Source: Viscum album (lineage: Eukaryota > Streptophyta > Magnoliopsida > Santalales > Viscaceae). From it: a stretch of DNA of 64,000 nt. The notes below the pieces were generated by a model. It was not told the origin of the DNA and made no database searches. It worked only from the letters and a program-made list of their open reading frames with translations. Position 1 is the stretch's first letter; the number at the start of each line of letters is the position of its first letter. Position numbers and translations under genes: made by a program. Shown in pieces: positions 1 through 11,865 of this stretch. The stretch covers positions 312,438,206-312,502,205 of the forward strand of contig OY728119.1 in the NCBI GenBank assembly GCA_963277665.1. Reading direction: 5' to 3'.

Positions 1-2
1 TT

Positions 3-1022
3 TATCAAGAGATAACTTATGAAAATATACTAGCCCATTTTAGAAAATGTCACAAGATTGACCATTACCCTAAAGATTTAAATTATGAATTAAATATCCC
101 ACATCCTCTCACCCACAAAATGTCATTATTATTGGAAAAGGGTAAAAAGAATTTAGTATCTAAGGAGTTTAAGGATCATGATGATAGGACCTTAGGGATT
201 CCTATGAACTTTTCTAGACCTATTGATGCGTAAACACCCCATGAGACTGTGCTAATGTATAATTCCTAATCAAACCCTAAATTAGTGGATAAGGTGATTC
301 CCATGAGGATCACACTGAATAGGGATATGGCTGGACATCCTAAAAATTCCTAGCCACTAAATGATATTATTGATTCTTTCTTTGGCTTGGTGGATGTTTT
401 TATTAGTTCCCAACACATTTTTGTTACCTCAAAAGGGGAAACCACTATTCAAAAGGAAAACACTAAGATGCACTCTGACTCTATTGAATCCAAGGAAGAT
501 GAACTTGATCAAGTATAAAAAATTGAGGACTACCTGTACCCGAGTTATAAGGGAAGAAGCCGATTATCGACCCTAATTGATTTATTACTCCACCGCAAGA
601 ATACCCAGAAACATATCAATTATTCTATGTTGGAGAGAACTATTATCACCAAATCCTCAGGTATTAAATTGAAAAAATCTACAATCCCTCCTCAACCAAG
701 AGTTGGTGGGGATCCCTCCTAACCATAGGATGAAGAGGATTCCTCCTCATCCTTAGATTTAGAGGGGTCATAGGATTCTATTAAGACCAAGAATTGAAAA
801 CATGTTATTAAGGAGGGTTATAAGGAGAAATTTTACCCCTAGATCAAAGAACAAGAGAGGCAGTCCCTTGGAAGTTATCTTAACAAGGATATATCAATAG
901 ATGAATACCTAAGAATCAGAGATAGGATGTTTGATAGGGTGGAATTTGAACTTGATAGAGACCCTAATTTTGATTTTCTATACCTTACATGGGAATAGTT
1001 ACGCATGGATGGGTCTTTACAG
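3..1022 (+). pseudogene. Zinc-knuckle gene exon (zf-CCHC_4/DUF4283-like), broken, cut by window edge
   Basis: One reading frame starting at base 3 stays in phase for about 1 kb with no visible frameshift. Near its start it has a decayed CX2CX4HX4C knuckle: the spacing and the second Cys and His remain, but the first Cys reads Phe and the last reads Leu. The context (an I-T-Y-E-N run just before it) resembles knuckles of plant DUF4283-type proteins. The rest is low-complexity and acidic, with a Pro/Asp/Ser-rich stretch around 690-770. About ten in-frame stops are present, and each is one C-to-T change from Gln or Arg codons. The exon ends at a strong donor (AG/GTAAGTTT at 1021-1030), and a good acceptor (TTGGATTTCAG) ends at 1201, so an intron of about 179 nt is likely. 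The 5' part lies outside the window. It could be a host gene fragment or a gene carried by a transposon. Confidence 0.5.
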
Positions 1023-1201
1023 GTAAGTTTATCCATTGATATGGTTTTAATTTCTCTATTTTATATGTTTTGTTGGGATTTCTTCAGCTTTCTCTTTCAT
1101 GTTGAGTGTTTTTTCTATTAGAATTTTTTTGGGTGTTTATCTTGATTTTGATGGAATTTATTGAACTACAAATGGTGTGCATGATTTTTATTGGATTTCA
1201 G

Positions 1202-2888
1202 AGGAAACTTTTCCTTGGAGATAATGCTGATAGATAATGAACACAAGTCACAGATGAATATGACGATATTACAATCATGATTTAGTCCATAGAGGTTGGG
1301 GTATATGTGATCTATTATTGTTTCACATTTTAATTGGATTTTATGGGTGTGCTACTAGGATATATTCTTGAGACTAGTTAATGATGGAACTAATAAAGAT
1401 TTTCTTGTATGGTGATTTTAACTTTGGAGTTGGTGATTAGTATTGTCATATAGAAGCTATTATTTTATGACAGTGAAAGAGTTTCTTATTGGATGACATT
1501 TTCCTACAAGTTTTGTGCACTATTTGAGTATACATAGGACTATAGGATGGCCGCTAATGCCTACTTCTTAAAGGGATTTCTTTTCATATGATCCTTGATC
1601 TGACAGAAGTTTCATACTCACACTGTACTAATTTTGAACTTTGAGGATGAATTTTGCTACTATAAGAATCTATGAACCATTTACTTCAATCTAGTGGGCT
1701 GTTTTCTAGTTATTAGATTTATTATTAGATAGTTCAAGACTTATCTAGATTATTTTAGTTGAGACAATGGTTTTGAGTGGATATTACATAATCACCCAAT
1801 TTCTATGGAGTTGATGTTGTTACTGCTTCTAACATTAGTTTCTGAAACAAGTCAGCTCTGGATGGATAGTTTTGATCTTCCTTCTCAAGAAATGTTTCAA
1901 ATCACTCTCTTGTTTGTTCTTTCATTATATTACTTTTTAGTGAATAATTAATGAAACTAATGTATTCACTACAACTTTCTTTTTTATTAATAAACATTTT
2001 GGGAGCATGATTTGTACTAACTCATGCTCTGATATTTTCGGGTATAGAAACACCTACCTCAACATGGTGGAAACCTAACCAATTTCAACAATGGTGACCA
2101 AAAACTAAGAGAACAACCTTCAAAAGACAAGGAATTCCAAGAAATTAAAAAGTATTGATAGAAAAAACTACCCAATCAAAAATCCAGAACCAAACTATAG
2201 CCACAACCAAAACTAAAGAAGAACCAAAAGGATTATATACCTGGATAGAATCAATCCAACCACAATAGTGATCAATCACTGAAAAAAGAAATCTGAATGG
2301 GAGGGAGTCACCAAAAATAACCTAATAAGAGCCTCTAGCACTAGATAAAATATGACTGTATGAATGTAATAATAATTTTATCCAAAACTCTTACTTAAAA
2401 CCAACCCTCAGGATATTACATAGTGTGTAATCCCATTACACATTGTGTAACACTCGAGTTCCACATATGCTGAAAAACCCATCACTTTTTATTAAAAACC
2501 AAATATTATTTTATTACACAACATGTACCCATCACAAAAAATATAAAATTATCACATTGTGTATCCATTTAATTGGTTCTTTCTGGTAGTCATTACACAT
2601 TATATATTCCGAATACACATCATATAATTTCCCAGTGAACAAAAAAAACTGCAGGTTTTATGCTGAAAATTCCAACAAATCCATAAATTCACCATTAAAG
2701 GTATCCACCAAAATCCTTCTCATAATTACTCAAACATTGAAAAATTAAAACTAAAACAAAGGATAAAACATACCTGACAGAAAGGTAATGGGGCATAACA
2801 TGAATATGATATGAAACATAAATATCCTCATTTGTTTGTATCAAAGTGATAGAATTTTGAGGCGAAAATCATTTTAAGGGTGTTATAA
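1202..2888. other. Spacer without a recognisable gene
   Basis: After the acceptor at 1201 the sequence may hold a further exon of the zinc-knuckle pseudogene, but I see no conserved motif. Around 2414-2630 there is a cluster of short palindromic ATTACACA/TGTGTAAT words. No terminal repeats or target duplications could be assigned. Nothing else is supported here. Confidence 0.4.
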
Positions 2889-3922
2889 TGTAACAAACCA
2901 TGATTTTACATGTATTTCATTTTAAAATAAATATTAATTTTTTAACATCTTTTATTACATGCAACACTAAGTTAGACAAACCATAATATACTACTTATTT
3001 ATAAAAAAGTAATAAATATACTAAAGATTTAAATTTAATGTTTTAATAACAATAGACACATTATAAAAAATTATAAAGGTTTTCTATAATTCAAATTTAT
3101 TTATTAATTCATAATTAATATGTATTCATTTTCAGTAATGTCATTTTATGCTTTAAGAATATGTTTTCTTCAAAAATGGTCTTTACTGCATTTTTTGCAA
3201 GAATATTATAATTAATTTCTTATAATTTTATAAATTTTATTTTAAAAAATGATATCATTTTATAAATAATAAATTCAAAATTATCTTAAGGTGAAATTAT
3301 GGTATTTTTCTGTACAGATAAATTTTTCATTGAATAGTGAAAAATACGGATTTGATAGAAAACTGCCTTTTCCATACAAGTATTTAAACAATCCAATTTT
3401 AGTTTGAATTAATTTAAAAATTTAATTAGCTCATTGTTATTTATTACAATCCAATCAATGTAATTGGGATCTAAATTATGCTTAATTTTGGTATAAAAAC
3501 ATTTTTATACTTAAAAAGGCACTTTTTTTGGAAAACTTTTTTTATCATTTTTTTCAAGTTTATTTTAAAAATAATTTATTTCACTTATTGAAATTTAATT
3601 TTATAAAATGGGTTTAATATTTTTAATCATATTTTCTAAATTTATTAATGATTCCACTTTCATTTCTGTTCATAATGAGTAGGAAAAATGGTAACATTTT
3701 GAAACTACGGTTAAGGTTAGAATGGGTTTACCAAGGTGTGGGGGTAAAATTAAGATATAAGGGTAATATTTCCTCATGAACTTATATAAATAATATTTCT
3801 TGATCATATTTTGACTATATATCATCTCTTATTCAAATATGAGTCATTTTTCATTTTTTTTGAATAATACAGAAATAAATTTTAATATTTGGAAAAATTC
3901 CAAGTGTGTCCACTCCCTCACA

Positions 3923-3930
3923 TATAAAAG
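3923..3930 (+). promoter_or_regulatory. LTR TATA box
   Basis: TATAAAAG within a CT-rich context, aligning with the TATA boxes of the 4.3 kb LTRs on the other strand (51479-51488 and 58106-58115). It fixes the direction of transcription of this old LTR as +. Confidence 0.7.
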
Positions 3931-4268
3931 GATACCCCTATCCTCTCTTATACAAACTTAAATATAATCTTAAATAAAAAATACCTGACCAAATCATTTC
4001 ATAAAATTCCTCAACACGTCCTATATGTCTGGGTTTGATCATAATGCTATCCTTTCCGGGCTTAAGGTGTAAGCCAAAGGGGATTTTTGAACGAAGAGGT
4101 ATAACTCTTAACAGAATACTTCAATTTTATTTTTTTTACAACTTTTATAAACCTAATTTATCCATCATAACATGATGAATAAAATATTATAAATATACTT
4201 ATATGTTATTATAGTTATTTCATAACCATTTCCTCCTTCTTTCCATCAAATGATAAATGAAAGCAATG

Positions 4269-4305
4269 CTCGTGCGTACGTGTGGACTACCGCCTCTATG
4301 TAGAG
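4269..4305 (+). other. GTACGTAC hairpin 1 of old LTR
   Basis: Inner stem GTGG/CCGC (4282-4285 with 4290-4293) closes the tetraloop ACTA. Relative to the young LTRs (ACGG/CCGT), the outer A-U pair became G-C, a compensated change. The outer stem is weak here and relies on G-U pairs. It lies about 345 nt below the TATA box. Confidence 0.55.
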
Positions 4306-4456
4306 ATATAATTCATTTTCCTTATCCATAATTAATGGTTGGTTATTATGATGTATTAATGTTTATATATGATATTTATGATATAATTATTCTTTTTAAA
4401 TGATAAAATATTATTTGTATTTCTTTCTTTATTGTCATTAGAAAACAAACACACCA

Positions 4457-4490
4457 TTCATACGTACGTACGGACTACCGTCTCTATGAA
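4457..4490 (+). other. GTACGTAC hairpin 2 of old LTR
   Basis: Outer stem TTCATA (4457-4462) pairs with TATGAA (4485-4490). Inner stem ACGG (4470-4473) pairs with CCGT (4478-4481) around loop ACTA. The core between them is CGTACGT on one side and CTC on the other. The outer stem shares no sequence with its counterparts at 51100 and 57727 but still pairs. Confidence 0.65.
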
Positions 4491-6149
4491 CAATGTTATT
4501 AATTTTTCTATATATACCATTTATGTTTAATTATAAATATATATATAATGAATATATATGATATAAATATCATTATTTACATTCTGGATATAGTGACCCA
4601 ATCCTTGAACACATATTATGTTATTTTTTATGTAAACTTTCAATAAACAAAACCCAAAGATTATGAGGCCAAGTGTCTTGGGAAGACTAGGCTCATAATA
4701 CATAAAAGAAAACTTAAAAACAACATATTTATTTTATGCTCCATAATAATATCCTAATTACTTATTATATTCTAAAAATACATAGGATAACCTAAGGAAT
4801 ATATAGAAGAAAGGGGTGATCTATAAAGTCGAGTAAAGGAATAAACATGATAATGAAGCATAACATATGAGTCAGATGACATAACATGACAACATAAAAG
4901 ACTAGGATCATGAATAATAATATGAAGGAATAATATAAATAACATGAAATCATAAGATCATGGAAATTTAGTAATGTAGAAGAAACATATAACATGACAT
5001 AAACACAAGTCAAAGTAACTTCCAAGTCAACTTCACATAGTGGACAAAGTTCCATCATCGATTAGGTTTACTCTCTAATCCCATACATAAAAAATCATGA
5101 GACAAAAAATTACCCAATAAATTGGATTTATATCTTGGTACACCTATCATAACATGTATATGATTATTTTTTGATTAACATAAATCAATCATAATTCATA
5201 AATATAGGAATTACATATGGAAAGAAATGGTCCGCATAATCCTGCCTCATATCTTAACCAAAGGATATTTTGTAAAGATTCCAAATAGAAGAAGGAATTA
5301 AATATTATGGTCATTAATATCTTTGAACATAAACATAGGTCTCAAAATATTGTGTTCATCTATGAATAAGTACTTAAAATGATCATTACATAAAAATATT
5401 AAGTGATAGGAAAGTTCCCCTTAATCAGGTTTGATTTTAAAGAAGGAATTTGATAAATTAAGTCAAAGAATGTATTTCCCCATAAAAGTATTAGAGAATA
5501 ATATATTTATATATTTAATATACATATATAAATAATTTATAAGAATTAAATAACATAAAATAGATAGATATAGTGAGTTATATTGAGTACAATCAAAATC
5601 TAAAGAAAAGGATGGTTTATAGAGATCCCTTCCCTTATGTTCCAAAATCATGTTTCACTTACGATTAATGTATTAAATAATCAAATTAAATTCATAAATT
5701 AATTAATTAAAAACCAATTCTATTTATATTGTATTTATTATAGTTTTATTATGTTCATTTATGACCATTTCAATGAGATATAAAGTCTAATTTATTTTTT
5801 CCAAGAGTATTTGTTTCAAGGTTTTATGGGTTGATCACTTGTCCATAATTAAGAAATTTCTTGTCAAATTGGGATGTAACTCCAAAAATTAAATGAAATA
5901 ATATTTATTTGCTTCCAAAAAATGTAATAGTCCTAAATATTATTTTGTATTTTGACATCATGATGATTCTCTTAGAAAAAACTTGAACGTTACATGATTA
6001 GTTCATTTAGGAAGTTTTGTCGACCATCATAAAATAATTTTATCTTATTTAATAGTATGATTATATATTAATTGTTGAACATGAAAAAAGTTATAATATA
6101 CTCTATATATTCTTATTTAACTATACTAATTTATTAATGACCATCCTTG

Positions 6150-9100
6150 AATGTGGTTGTTTCATCCTTGAAAATGCCACGTGGGGTTGAAAGGGTGTTT
6201 TGTGGTGTTGGTGGAACAACCTTTATGTCAAACACAGATCCAAATCCCTTTTCGAAAGTATTCAATAGGGTTTATTCATGTAACTAAAAAAAACCAATGG
6301 TTCTATATCTTTGTGGGACTTTATTTCTAAATTAAGGTGCTTATTGGAGAGTTTAGAGAATGATACTTAATAACTCACATTAGTCGAGAGGATGAGAGGT
6401 TGGGATTATCACACCTTTTTGAGTGGAATTGTTACCTACTTTGGGACTCTCTTATAGATTTAAGATATGTTTGTGAATAATTTATTAATTCCCAAGTATG
6501 ATGCAGTTCACCCTTGAATTAGTAAACAATTATTATCATTTATGGAATATAGAATCATCTGTATGTATCTGAGGTTCTTCATCAATGGATATAACTATAT
6601 CTATTCAAGGTTCTCCATCAATGGTAACCTATTATGTACTCATTAGATATTATTTTTACATCTTATTATGAAATTGGTTCTGGGCCACATAGTGGGGTGC
6701 TTTGGAGTGAATCATCATCCAGGTATATGGGAGTTGTTTTGATGTTGGGATCAGACTCATAAGATGGGATTTCTATGTATCATTGTGAAAGGAATTAGAA
6801 CCCACATAGTTTAGTTCTACTTAACAGGAAACATAATACCTTTTAAGGTCATGTGATAAGGACCAAAAAATGTATTTTAACATCATACAACAAGGAAATT
6901 TTGGAGAGAGGCTCCTAATCAAATTTTGATGTGGGAATTTTACTAAACCATCCCAGGGTGCTTGGAAGGGATATAGACTCCCAGGCTGGATAAAAACCTA
7001 CTGTGAATCTAACCCAGAGAGAATTAGGGATGATTTTAGGTGTTGGGTTTTAATCTCAGGGAGGATTTATATGTATCCCATTTGTATGGGAATAAAATCC
7101 CATAAATATTGGTTGTGAGTACCTATGCCTATGGAGACCCTCTGAAGGTTTGTCTCGATGGGGAGTATGAAACTTTGAGAGGATTAAGTTGGGTATTATT
7201 CCCGAATAGGATTGCCTTGTTTGGATGGGGTTTACACTTATATTGAGGACTATTTATTGGTTATGAATAGGGATTATACCAAATAGGAGACCCATGGTTG
7301 GTCTATGATCATTAGGATTTCATGATTATCACTAACCTCTAATCCCACATGAGTCATGATCGATGTAAGAAACAAGAGAGAGCGATAGATTTGGAGAAAC
7401 CAAACTATCTAATTTTTTCCACTAGTGGAAGAGGACAACACCCAGTGGTAAAGGGAAAGAGAGTGGGATTTGGTGCCCATTCCCTACATTTTTTGTAACC
7501 CAGACCCAAAGGGAGAGAGAAAGGGATTTGTGGTGCCTATATCCCCTATTCTTTTCGTAACTAGGATATTCATGTTTGATGATCAATCTGGCCATGAATA
7601 GTGGGTATTTAGGAGGAAGGAATGAAGTAGGAGAGGTCCTAAAAGAATGGATAAGTGGATTACTCCAAGAGGTATTCCCTAAAATGTGTTCCTAGGGAAG
7701 AGAGTAAGATCAAATTCCATGTCAAAGGGGATGAGAAAGTGTGATCCTCATCCTACCCACTTTGAACCAGAGGCCCCAGGTCTTAGAGATAACTAGGGAA
7801 GGAAATGGTTCTAACCCTAGTATCTAAGACAAGGAGTTTCTAGACACATCCCCCTAGGTTCTGGGTCCTCATGACCAAAGGGATGCATACTCACATGCAC
7901 CCTGAGGACCCTACCCTTCAGGTATGAAAAGTCCATGACACCTCTGATGGAAGGAATGCATACCAAATGGGATACATAATAATGTTCCATATACTATAGT
8001 CTTTAAAATACCTAGGTTTTGGTGGAGGTTTCAATCTATCCCCCCTTAGATGAAGGATCCAAATGAAGTGGATCCCTTCCTTTAGTGTATTGGGAGAGGG
8101 CTCAAAATGAGGCTTGCACAGGTCATGGATTGGCGAGAAAAGGTGCTCTGTACAGGGTTTGGGAGATGCTATAAGTACTTAACATAGGTTTTAAAGGCCA
8201 ATGTGAGATGGATATGACTTTGGAAATGCCCCACCTAGGAAAAAAACTTTGGATATGCTTTAGAATTGGAACCATAAGTCTCCTCATGTTTCCTTATAAG
8301 GGTCTCGCGCAGGTCCCTAATCAAGGAAGGGGGCCATCGCTATGGGGAATGGGTCATTATGCTTGTGTCTTATGTTTTAGACCCTGAAGAGACTTTAATA
8401 TCACCTATCTTCCTTAATTAAATCTTCTCTTGGATTTTTTAGAGCTATTTGAGAGATTTTGGAGGACATGGGAAAAGGGACGTGTAACCAGATCTTCATG
8501 ACTTCTTTAGATTTTTCAGTTGTGCAAATGAGGAGCCATGTGGTCCTGTTTATAGGAAAACAGGGAACCCTAGTCGAAAGAGTTTTTATGTGTAGGTACA
8601 ATTCATAGGTACCTTATGTAGGTTCCCAACACAGGTTTGGGTGGGCTTTTAGTTCCATGCAATGGGGCTGTGCGAACCTTCTGATGCATAAGGGTGTTCA
8701 CATAGGGAAGATTGGTCAAATTCCATTGATTATTCTTTGGGATATTCACCTCTATAACATAATTGTGTCACTCTTCATAATATATTCATTCCACATAAAA
8801 AAATGGAGTTTCAACCCCCTAGGATTGGATCCGATAGAAAGAAGAGGATCTAGTCCTGAGCTAGAATAGAGAAATGATAATGAAGTCGGTGTAGGTCTGC
8901 CATGTAGGGTACCCTCATAGGTTAGAGAGATAGCCCTAGTGTTCATATCTAGTGTGAAGGTACATAGTAGAGTTATGGAGGACATTATTCATGCATAGGC
9001 TAGCAGTGCCAATAAATACCACTGACCCCTACTTATTTCTTTCATTTAGCACCCACTCCTCATGCCCTCATGGCACAGGTCATCCATCCAGCTGTTCCAT

Positions 9101-9300
9101 GATTATATTTTTATTAAGTTTACCCAAATAATTTAGTAAGGTATAGCCACTAGGGATACCCTATTGCACGAGACAATATTTTTTAGTATCCTTGCACGAA
9201 GGACTTGATCCGGGTGTTTGTGCGAAGGACCTAATTGGGGAACCAGAATGGGAGACCCGATAGAGGGTCCTACATGAAGGCCTTCCTTTTACAAATTTTT
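6150..9300 (-). repeat. Terminal repeat unit A of giant Tat/Ogre-like Gypsy element
   Basis: It is colinear with ~40140-43300 (copy B) and, from 6393 to about 8812, with 45635-48375 (copy C). Anchor words include TGTCAAACACAGATCCA (6227 and 40206) and the TATGTATC/ACATAGTT modules. Divergence is high by eye, perhaps a quarter of positions, so this is the oldest layer. The inward limit is uncertain because both A and B run on into the PMD gene, and no TG/CA ends or primer site were resolved. I treat it as the 3' LTR because pol reads toward it on the minus strand. Open frames inside are not shared by the copies and are not genes. Confidence 0.6.
9011..9018 (+). promoter_or_regulatory. Probable TATA-like promoter of PMD gene, copy A
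   Basis: AATAAATA followed by a CT-rich tract, aligned with TATATATA at 42950-42957 in copy B. It sits about 360 nt before the PMD start codon in both copies. The A copy has drifted from a perfect TATA. Confidence 0.35.
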
Positions 9301-9378
9301 TAATTATTCTTAGTCAATATTCTATACTAATTTAAAAAAATATTGATTTCTTCTTGAAGATTTTCAAAGTCTTCCGTA

Positions 9379-9932
9379 ATGACTTATTTTGAACAAGCTG
9401 CTACATGTTCCTCTGAGATGATGAAAGTTGTTTAGCCATATTACTACGACATGGTATAACCTACTCATCCAAATCTGGAAAACTAGTTGAAACCATATAA
9501 ACATGAGTATCAATAAAGAAATTATCTTACCTTGTATAATGAAATACTTGTGAGGGACTTCTTTATCCTTGGGGCTTGAACTTACTTCCTAAAGTCCTGG
9601 TTTATGAAGCACACCAACTGTCCTTTCACCAAAATTTCCTCCAAGGGTATTTATATTAAGCAAGGAATGGTCCCCAATAGTTGTTTAATGCATCAAAACC
9701 GTTTAAATATAGATCTGAATCTATATATCTATGAATTGAATACAAAATTTTACGAATTAACTTTTCATGCTTCACACACAGATTAGAAGCAAGGTTGGAA
9801 GGAGGACTGGGCTTTCCGTTCTAGAGTGGAAGTCAGGCTAGAGTGGATGTGAGCATACTAGGTGCTCCAACATTATGTAGAATTCAAAAAGGTGATGTAC
9901 GATGTCGATATATACAAGGCCATTTGGGCATG
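9379..9932 (+). pseudogene. PMD (plant mobile domain) gene, exon 1, 5' part, copy A
   Basis: The start ATG at 9379 aligns with the ATG at 43321 in copy B, and both keep the same frame. Shared segments include RNYLTLYNEI against RNYLPLYN, and KQGMVPNSC against KKGMVPTSC. The first five stops in this copy (TAG, TAA, TAG, TAA, TGA) are all C-to-T versions of CAG, CAA or CGA, and they differ from the stops in copy B, so both copies decayed independently. The exon is cut at 9932 by the Sirevirus and resumes at 22074. It lies antisense to the Tat pol. PMD proteins are known as nuclear plant proteins and as passengers of plant transposons; any role here is unknown. Confidence 0.75.
9928..9932. other. 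Left target-site remnant of Sirevirus (GCATG)
   Basis: The 5 bp left of the LTR read GCATG, and the 5 bp right of the element (22074-22078) read GTAGG. The undisturbed copy B has CCAGG at the matching spot (TTGGCCAGGGAAAA). Three of five bases match, consistent with a decayed 5 bp duplication. Confidence 0.5.
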
Positions 9933-10256
9933 TGTTGGACTCCTCATGTGTCAATCATGTTTTAATGATCACAAATCCTATTACTGTTAATTAATCTCAA
10001 TCTTTATTGCACATCTTTCTAATGCTCTTCAATCTCAATAATAACTACCCATCGTGTTTTATTGATAAAAAATCTTATGGATGTTAATTACTCTCTTTAT
10101 TATTTTACAAGTCTTATGCATGATCACAAATCTCACATATATTATCAAGCTTTTATATTTATGATTCAAGTTCTCTTACTCTCTAATGATTAAAATTAAT
10201 CCATATTCTTCATATTACTGTCTAAGTCCAAATACAGATATTTGTCTAAGTATGGA

Positions 10257-10543
10257 CACACCGTGAAGGACTCACCGTGACCCAGACACCGTGACCCAAA
10301 CACCGTGACCCAGACACCGTGAACCAGACACCGTGAAGGGCTCACCGTGACCCAGACACCGTGAACCAGACACTGTGAAGGACAAATTGTGACCCAGACA
10401 CCGTGAGCTACACACCATGACATGGAAATACCGTGAAGCTCATACCGTGAAACACATACTGGGAATCTCATACCGTGAACCTCATACCCTGAAGACCATA
10501 CCGTGAAGAAGACACCGTTTACTTAATCACTGTGACACCGTTT
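10257..10543 (+). repeat. CACCGTGA minisatellite in 5' LTR
   Basis: About twenty degenerate 14-nt units of the form CACCGTGACCCAGA, drifting to CTCATACCGTGAACCT-like units at the right end. They lie upstream of the LTR TATA box, in U3. An open frame on the minus strand here only translates the repeat. Confidence 0.9.
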
Positions 10544-11315
10544 CTTAACTTTTTGTCAATATTATTTAAATAATGCTAACGGTCATATTTGATGTTTTTA
10601 ATGCAATTAATGTTATTTAATGATAGTTGTTGGCATGTCAAGAAATCGTATCTCGTACCTATGAAAAGGGAATCATTCCTACTGCCAGAACTAGAGGAAT
10701 ATAAGGAAGTTTGAGATGCAGTACAAGAAGTGTGGCGTGCAAGTGTGAATATACAATGATAAGAACTTACATACACCCAAGAGAACTGTGCTAAACGAGA
10801 AGAACAATCCTGAGCAAGAAAGATATTGCAAGACTTTCAAAGAACTCTTATGAGTGAAATCCAACACCACTGAAGAACACACAACGAATCAAGAGATCAT
10901 TTCCATTTCTGTAGAATACAAGCTGATCTACAACACTCTGTTTTTCAACAGAAAAACCAGAGAAGGACTCATAAGCATTACTGCTAAATCCAACGAGTCC
11001 AAAGCTGCATTGATAATCACTATATCTATCTAAACTCTTATCTGTTCTCTCTAAGTGATTTATTTACCAAATTTTGAGAAGTGTGGTGTACTCTGTATTT
11101 CTTATACACACACTGTCTCCTGTACTGAACTGGAGGATATCAAAATCCTCACTCCAAATATTTTAACTCTTGTTTACCCACGTCAACTGTGGAATAGGTT
11201 CTTATGTGGCCTGGTCTTTGTTTGTTTCCCATGAAGAACAATGGTAGAGGTCCCTGCGTGGCCTGGACAGTTTTGTAAACTATTGTTAACCCCGATCCAG
11301 GGTGTGGATAAAATT

Positions 11316-11323
11316 TATATAAA
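11316..11323 (+). promoter_or_regulatory. TATA box in Sirevirus 5' LTR
   Basis: TATATAAA followed by a conserved block (GAGGAATAAGTCTCGGCTTG) that is nearly the same in the 3' LTR. Position and context fit the Copia promoter. Confidence 0.6.
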
Positions 11324-11722
11324 TTTGAGAGGAATAAGTCTCGGCTTGAGACTGAACCTCTTGTTATATCTTCTGTGCATCTTTAGTATAAGTTAAAAGT
11401 ATACTACATATATCTTTTACTCCGCTGCTATTACTTTTAAATACAAAACTATTTTAAAGCTACTTTGATAGTTAAATTAGCAAGTGTTTACACTTATTGT
11501 AAATCAGTAGGTTAGCTTCAAAAGTTAGTTTGATCTTTTGGTTAAATTAACTGAGACCTAATCAATCTTTGATAAGCTAAGTGAACATTTACAATCTGTA
11601 TAAATTCACTATAGTTTAACTTATTTTATAAATCAGGGGATTTTAAATAGACAATATTTTAACAAAATTTTTAATTAGAACTCAATTGACCCCCCTCTTG
11701 AGTATCAACTCTGACCAACATT

Positions 11723-11734
11723 TGGTATCAAAGG
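11723..11734 (+). other. Primer binding site of Sirevirus
   Basis: TGGTATCAAAGG, two bases after the LTR end. It matches the usual initiator-Met tRNA site (TGGTATCAGAG) with one change. Confidence 0.85.
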
Positions 11735-11865
11735 TTTTTGTTTTTGTTTAAGGACTTTTGAAATACTCTGTTTTTCAACTGTGATTTTAGTTGCATATTT
11801 AAAGATCTTAAATTTTTGTTAGTTTAAAATTTTATCTCTTTAAATTATATTTCAAAAATCTAGTT

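Larger units (their letters stand above)
2889..6140 (+). repeat. Old Gypsy LTR (TGTAAC type), + orientation, right end undefined
   Basis: It starts TGTAACAAACCATGATTTTA, matching the inward-reading start of the LTRs at 60004 (TGTAACACCCCAAGATTTCA) and 60884 (TGTAACGACC) on the other strand. In the same order as those LTRs it has an AATATTT block, a CT-rich TATA region (3880-3950), a GAAGAGGTA donor-like site near 4095-4105, and two GTACGTAC hairpins. I find no CA end with an adjacent primer site, nor a target duplication. It may be a solo LTR, or its right end may be lost where the Tat repeat begins near 6150. No coding sequence is visible; short open frames here are chance. Confidence 0.65.
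9933..11720 (+). repeat. 5' LTR of Sirevirus
   Basis: 1788 bp, from TGTTGGACTCCTCATG to ACCAACA, followed at once by the primer site. It contains the CACCGTGA tandem array and a TATA box. It is colinear with 20258-22073. Confidence 0.93.

Noticed and set aside
361..576. 71-codon open frame
   Set aside because: It is in a different frame from the zinc-knuckle exon that spans it, and has no motif.
10196..10471. 91-codon minus-strand frame with HGVWVT repeats, and a similar one at 20571-20768
   Set aside because: It is only the translation of the CACCGTGA minisatellite in the LTRs.
10257..10543. CRISPR-like array of short repeats
   Set aside because: Units are 14 nt head to tail with no unique spacers, lie in a plant retrotransposon LTR, and no cas genes are present.
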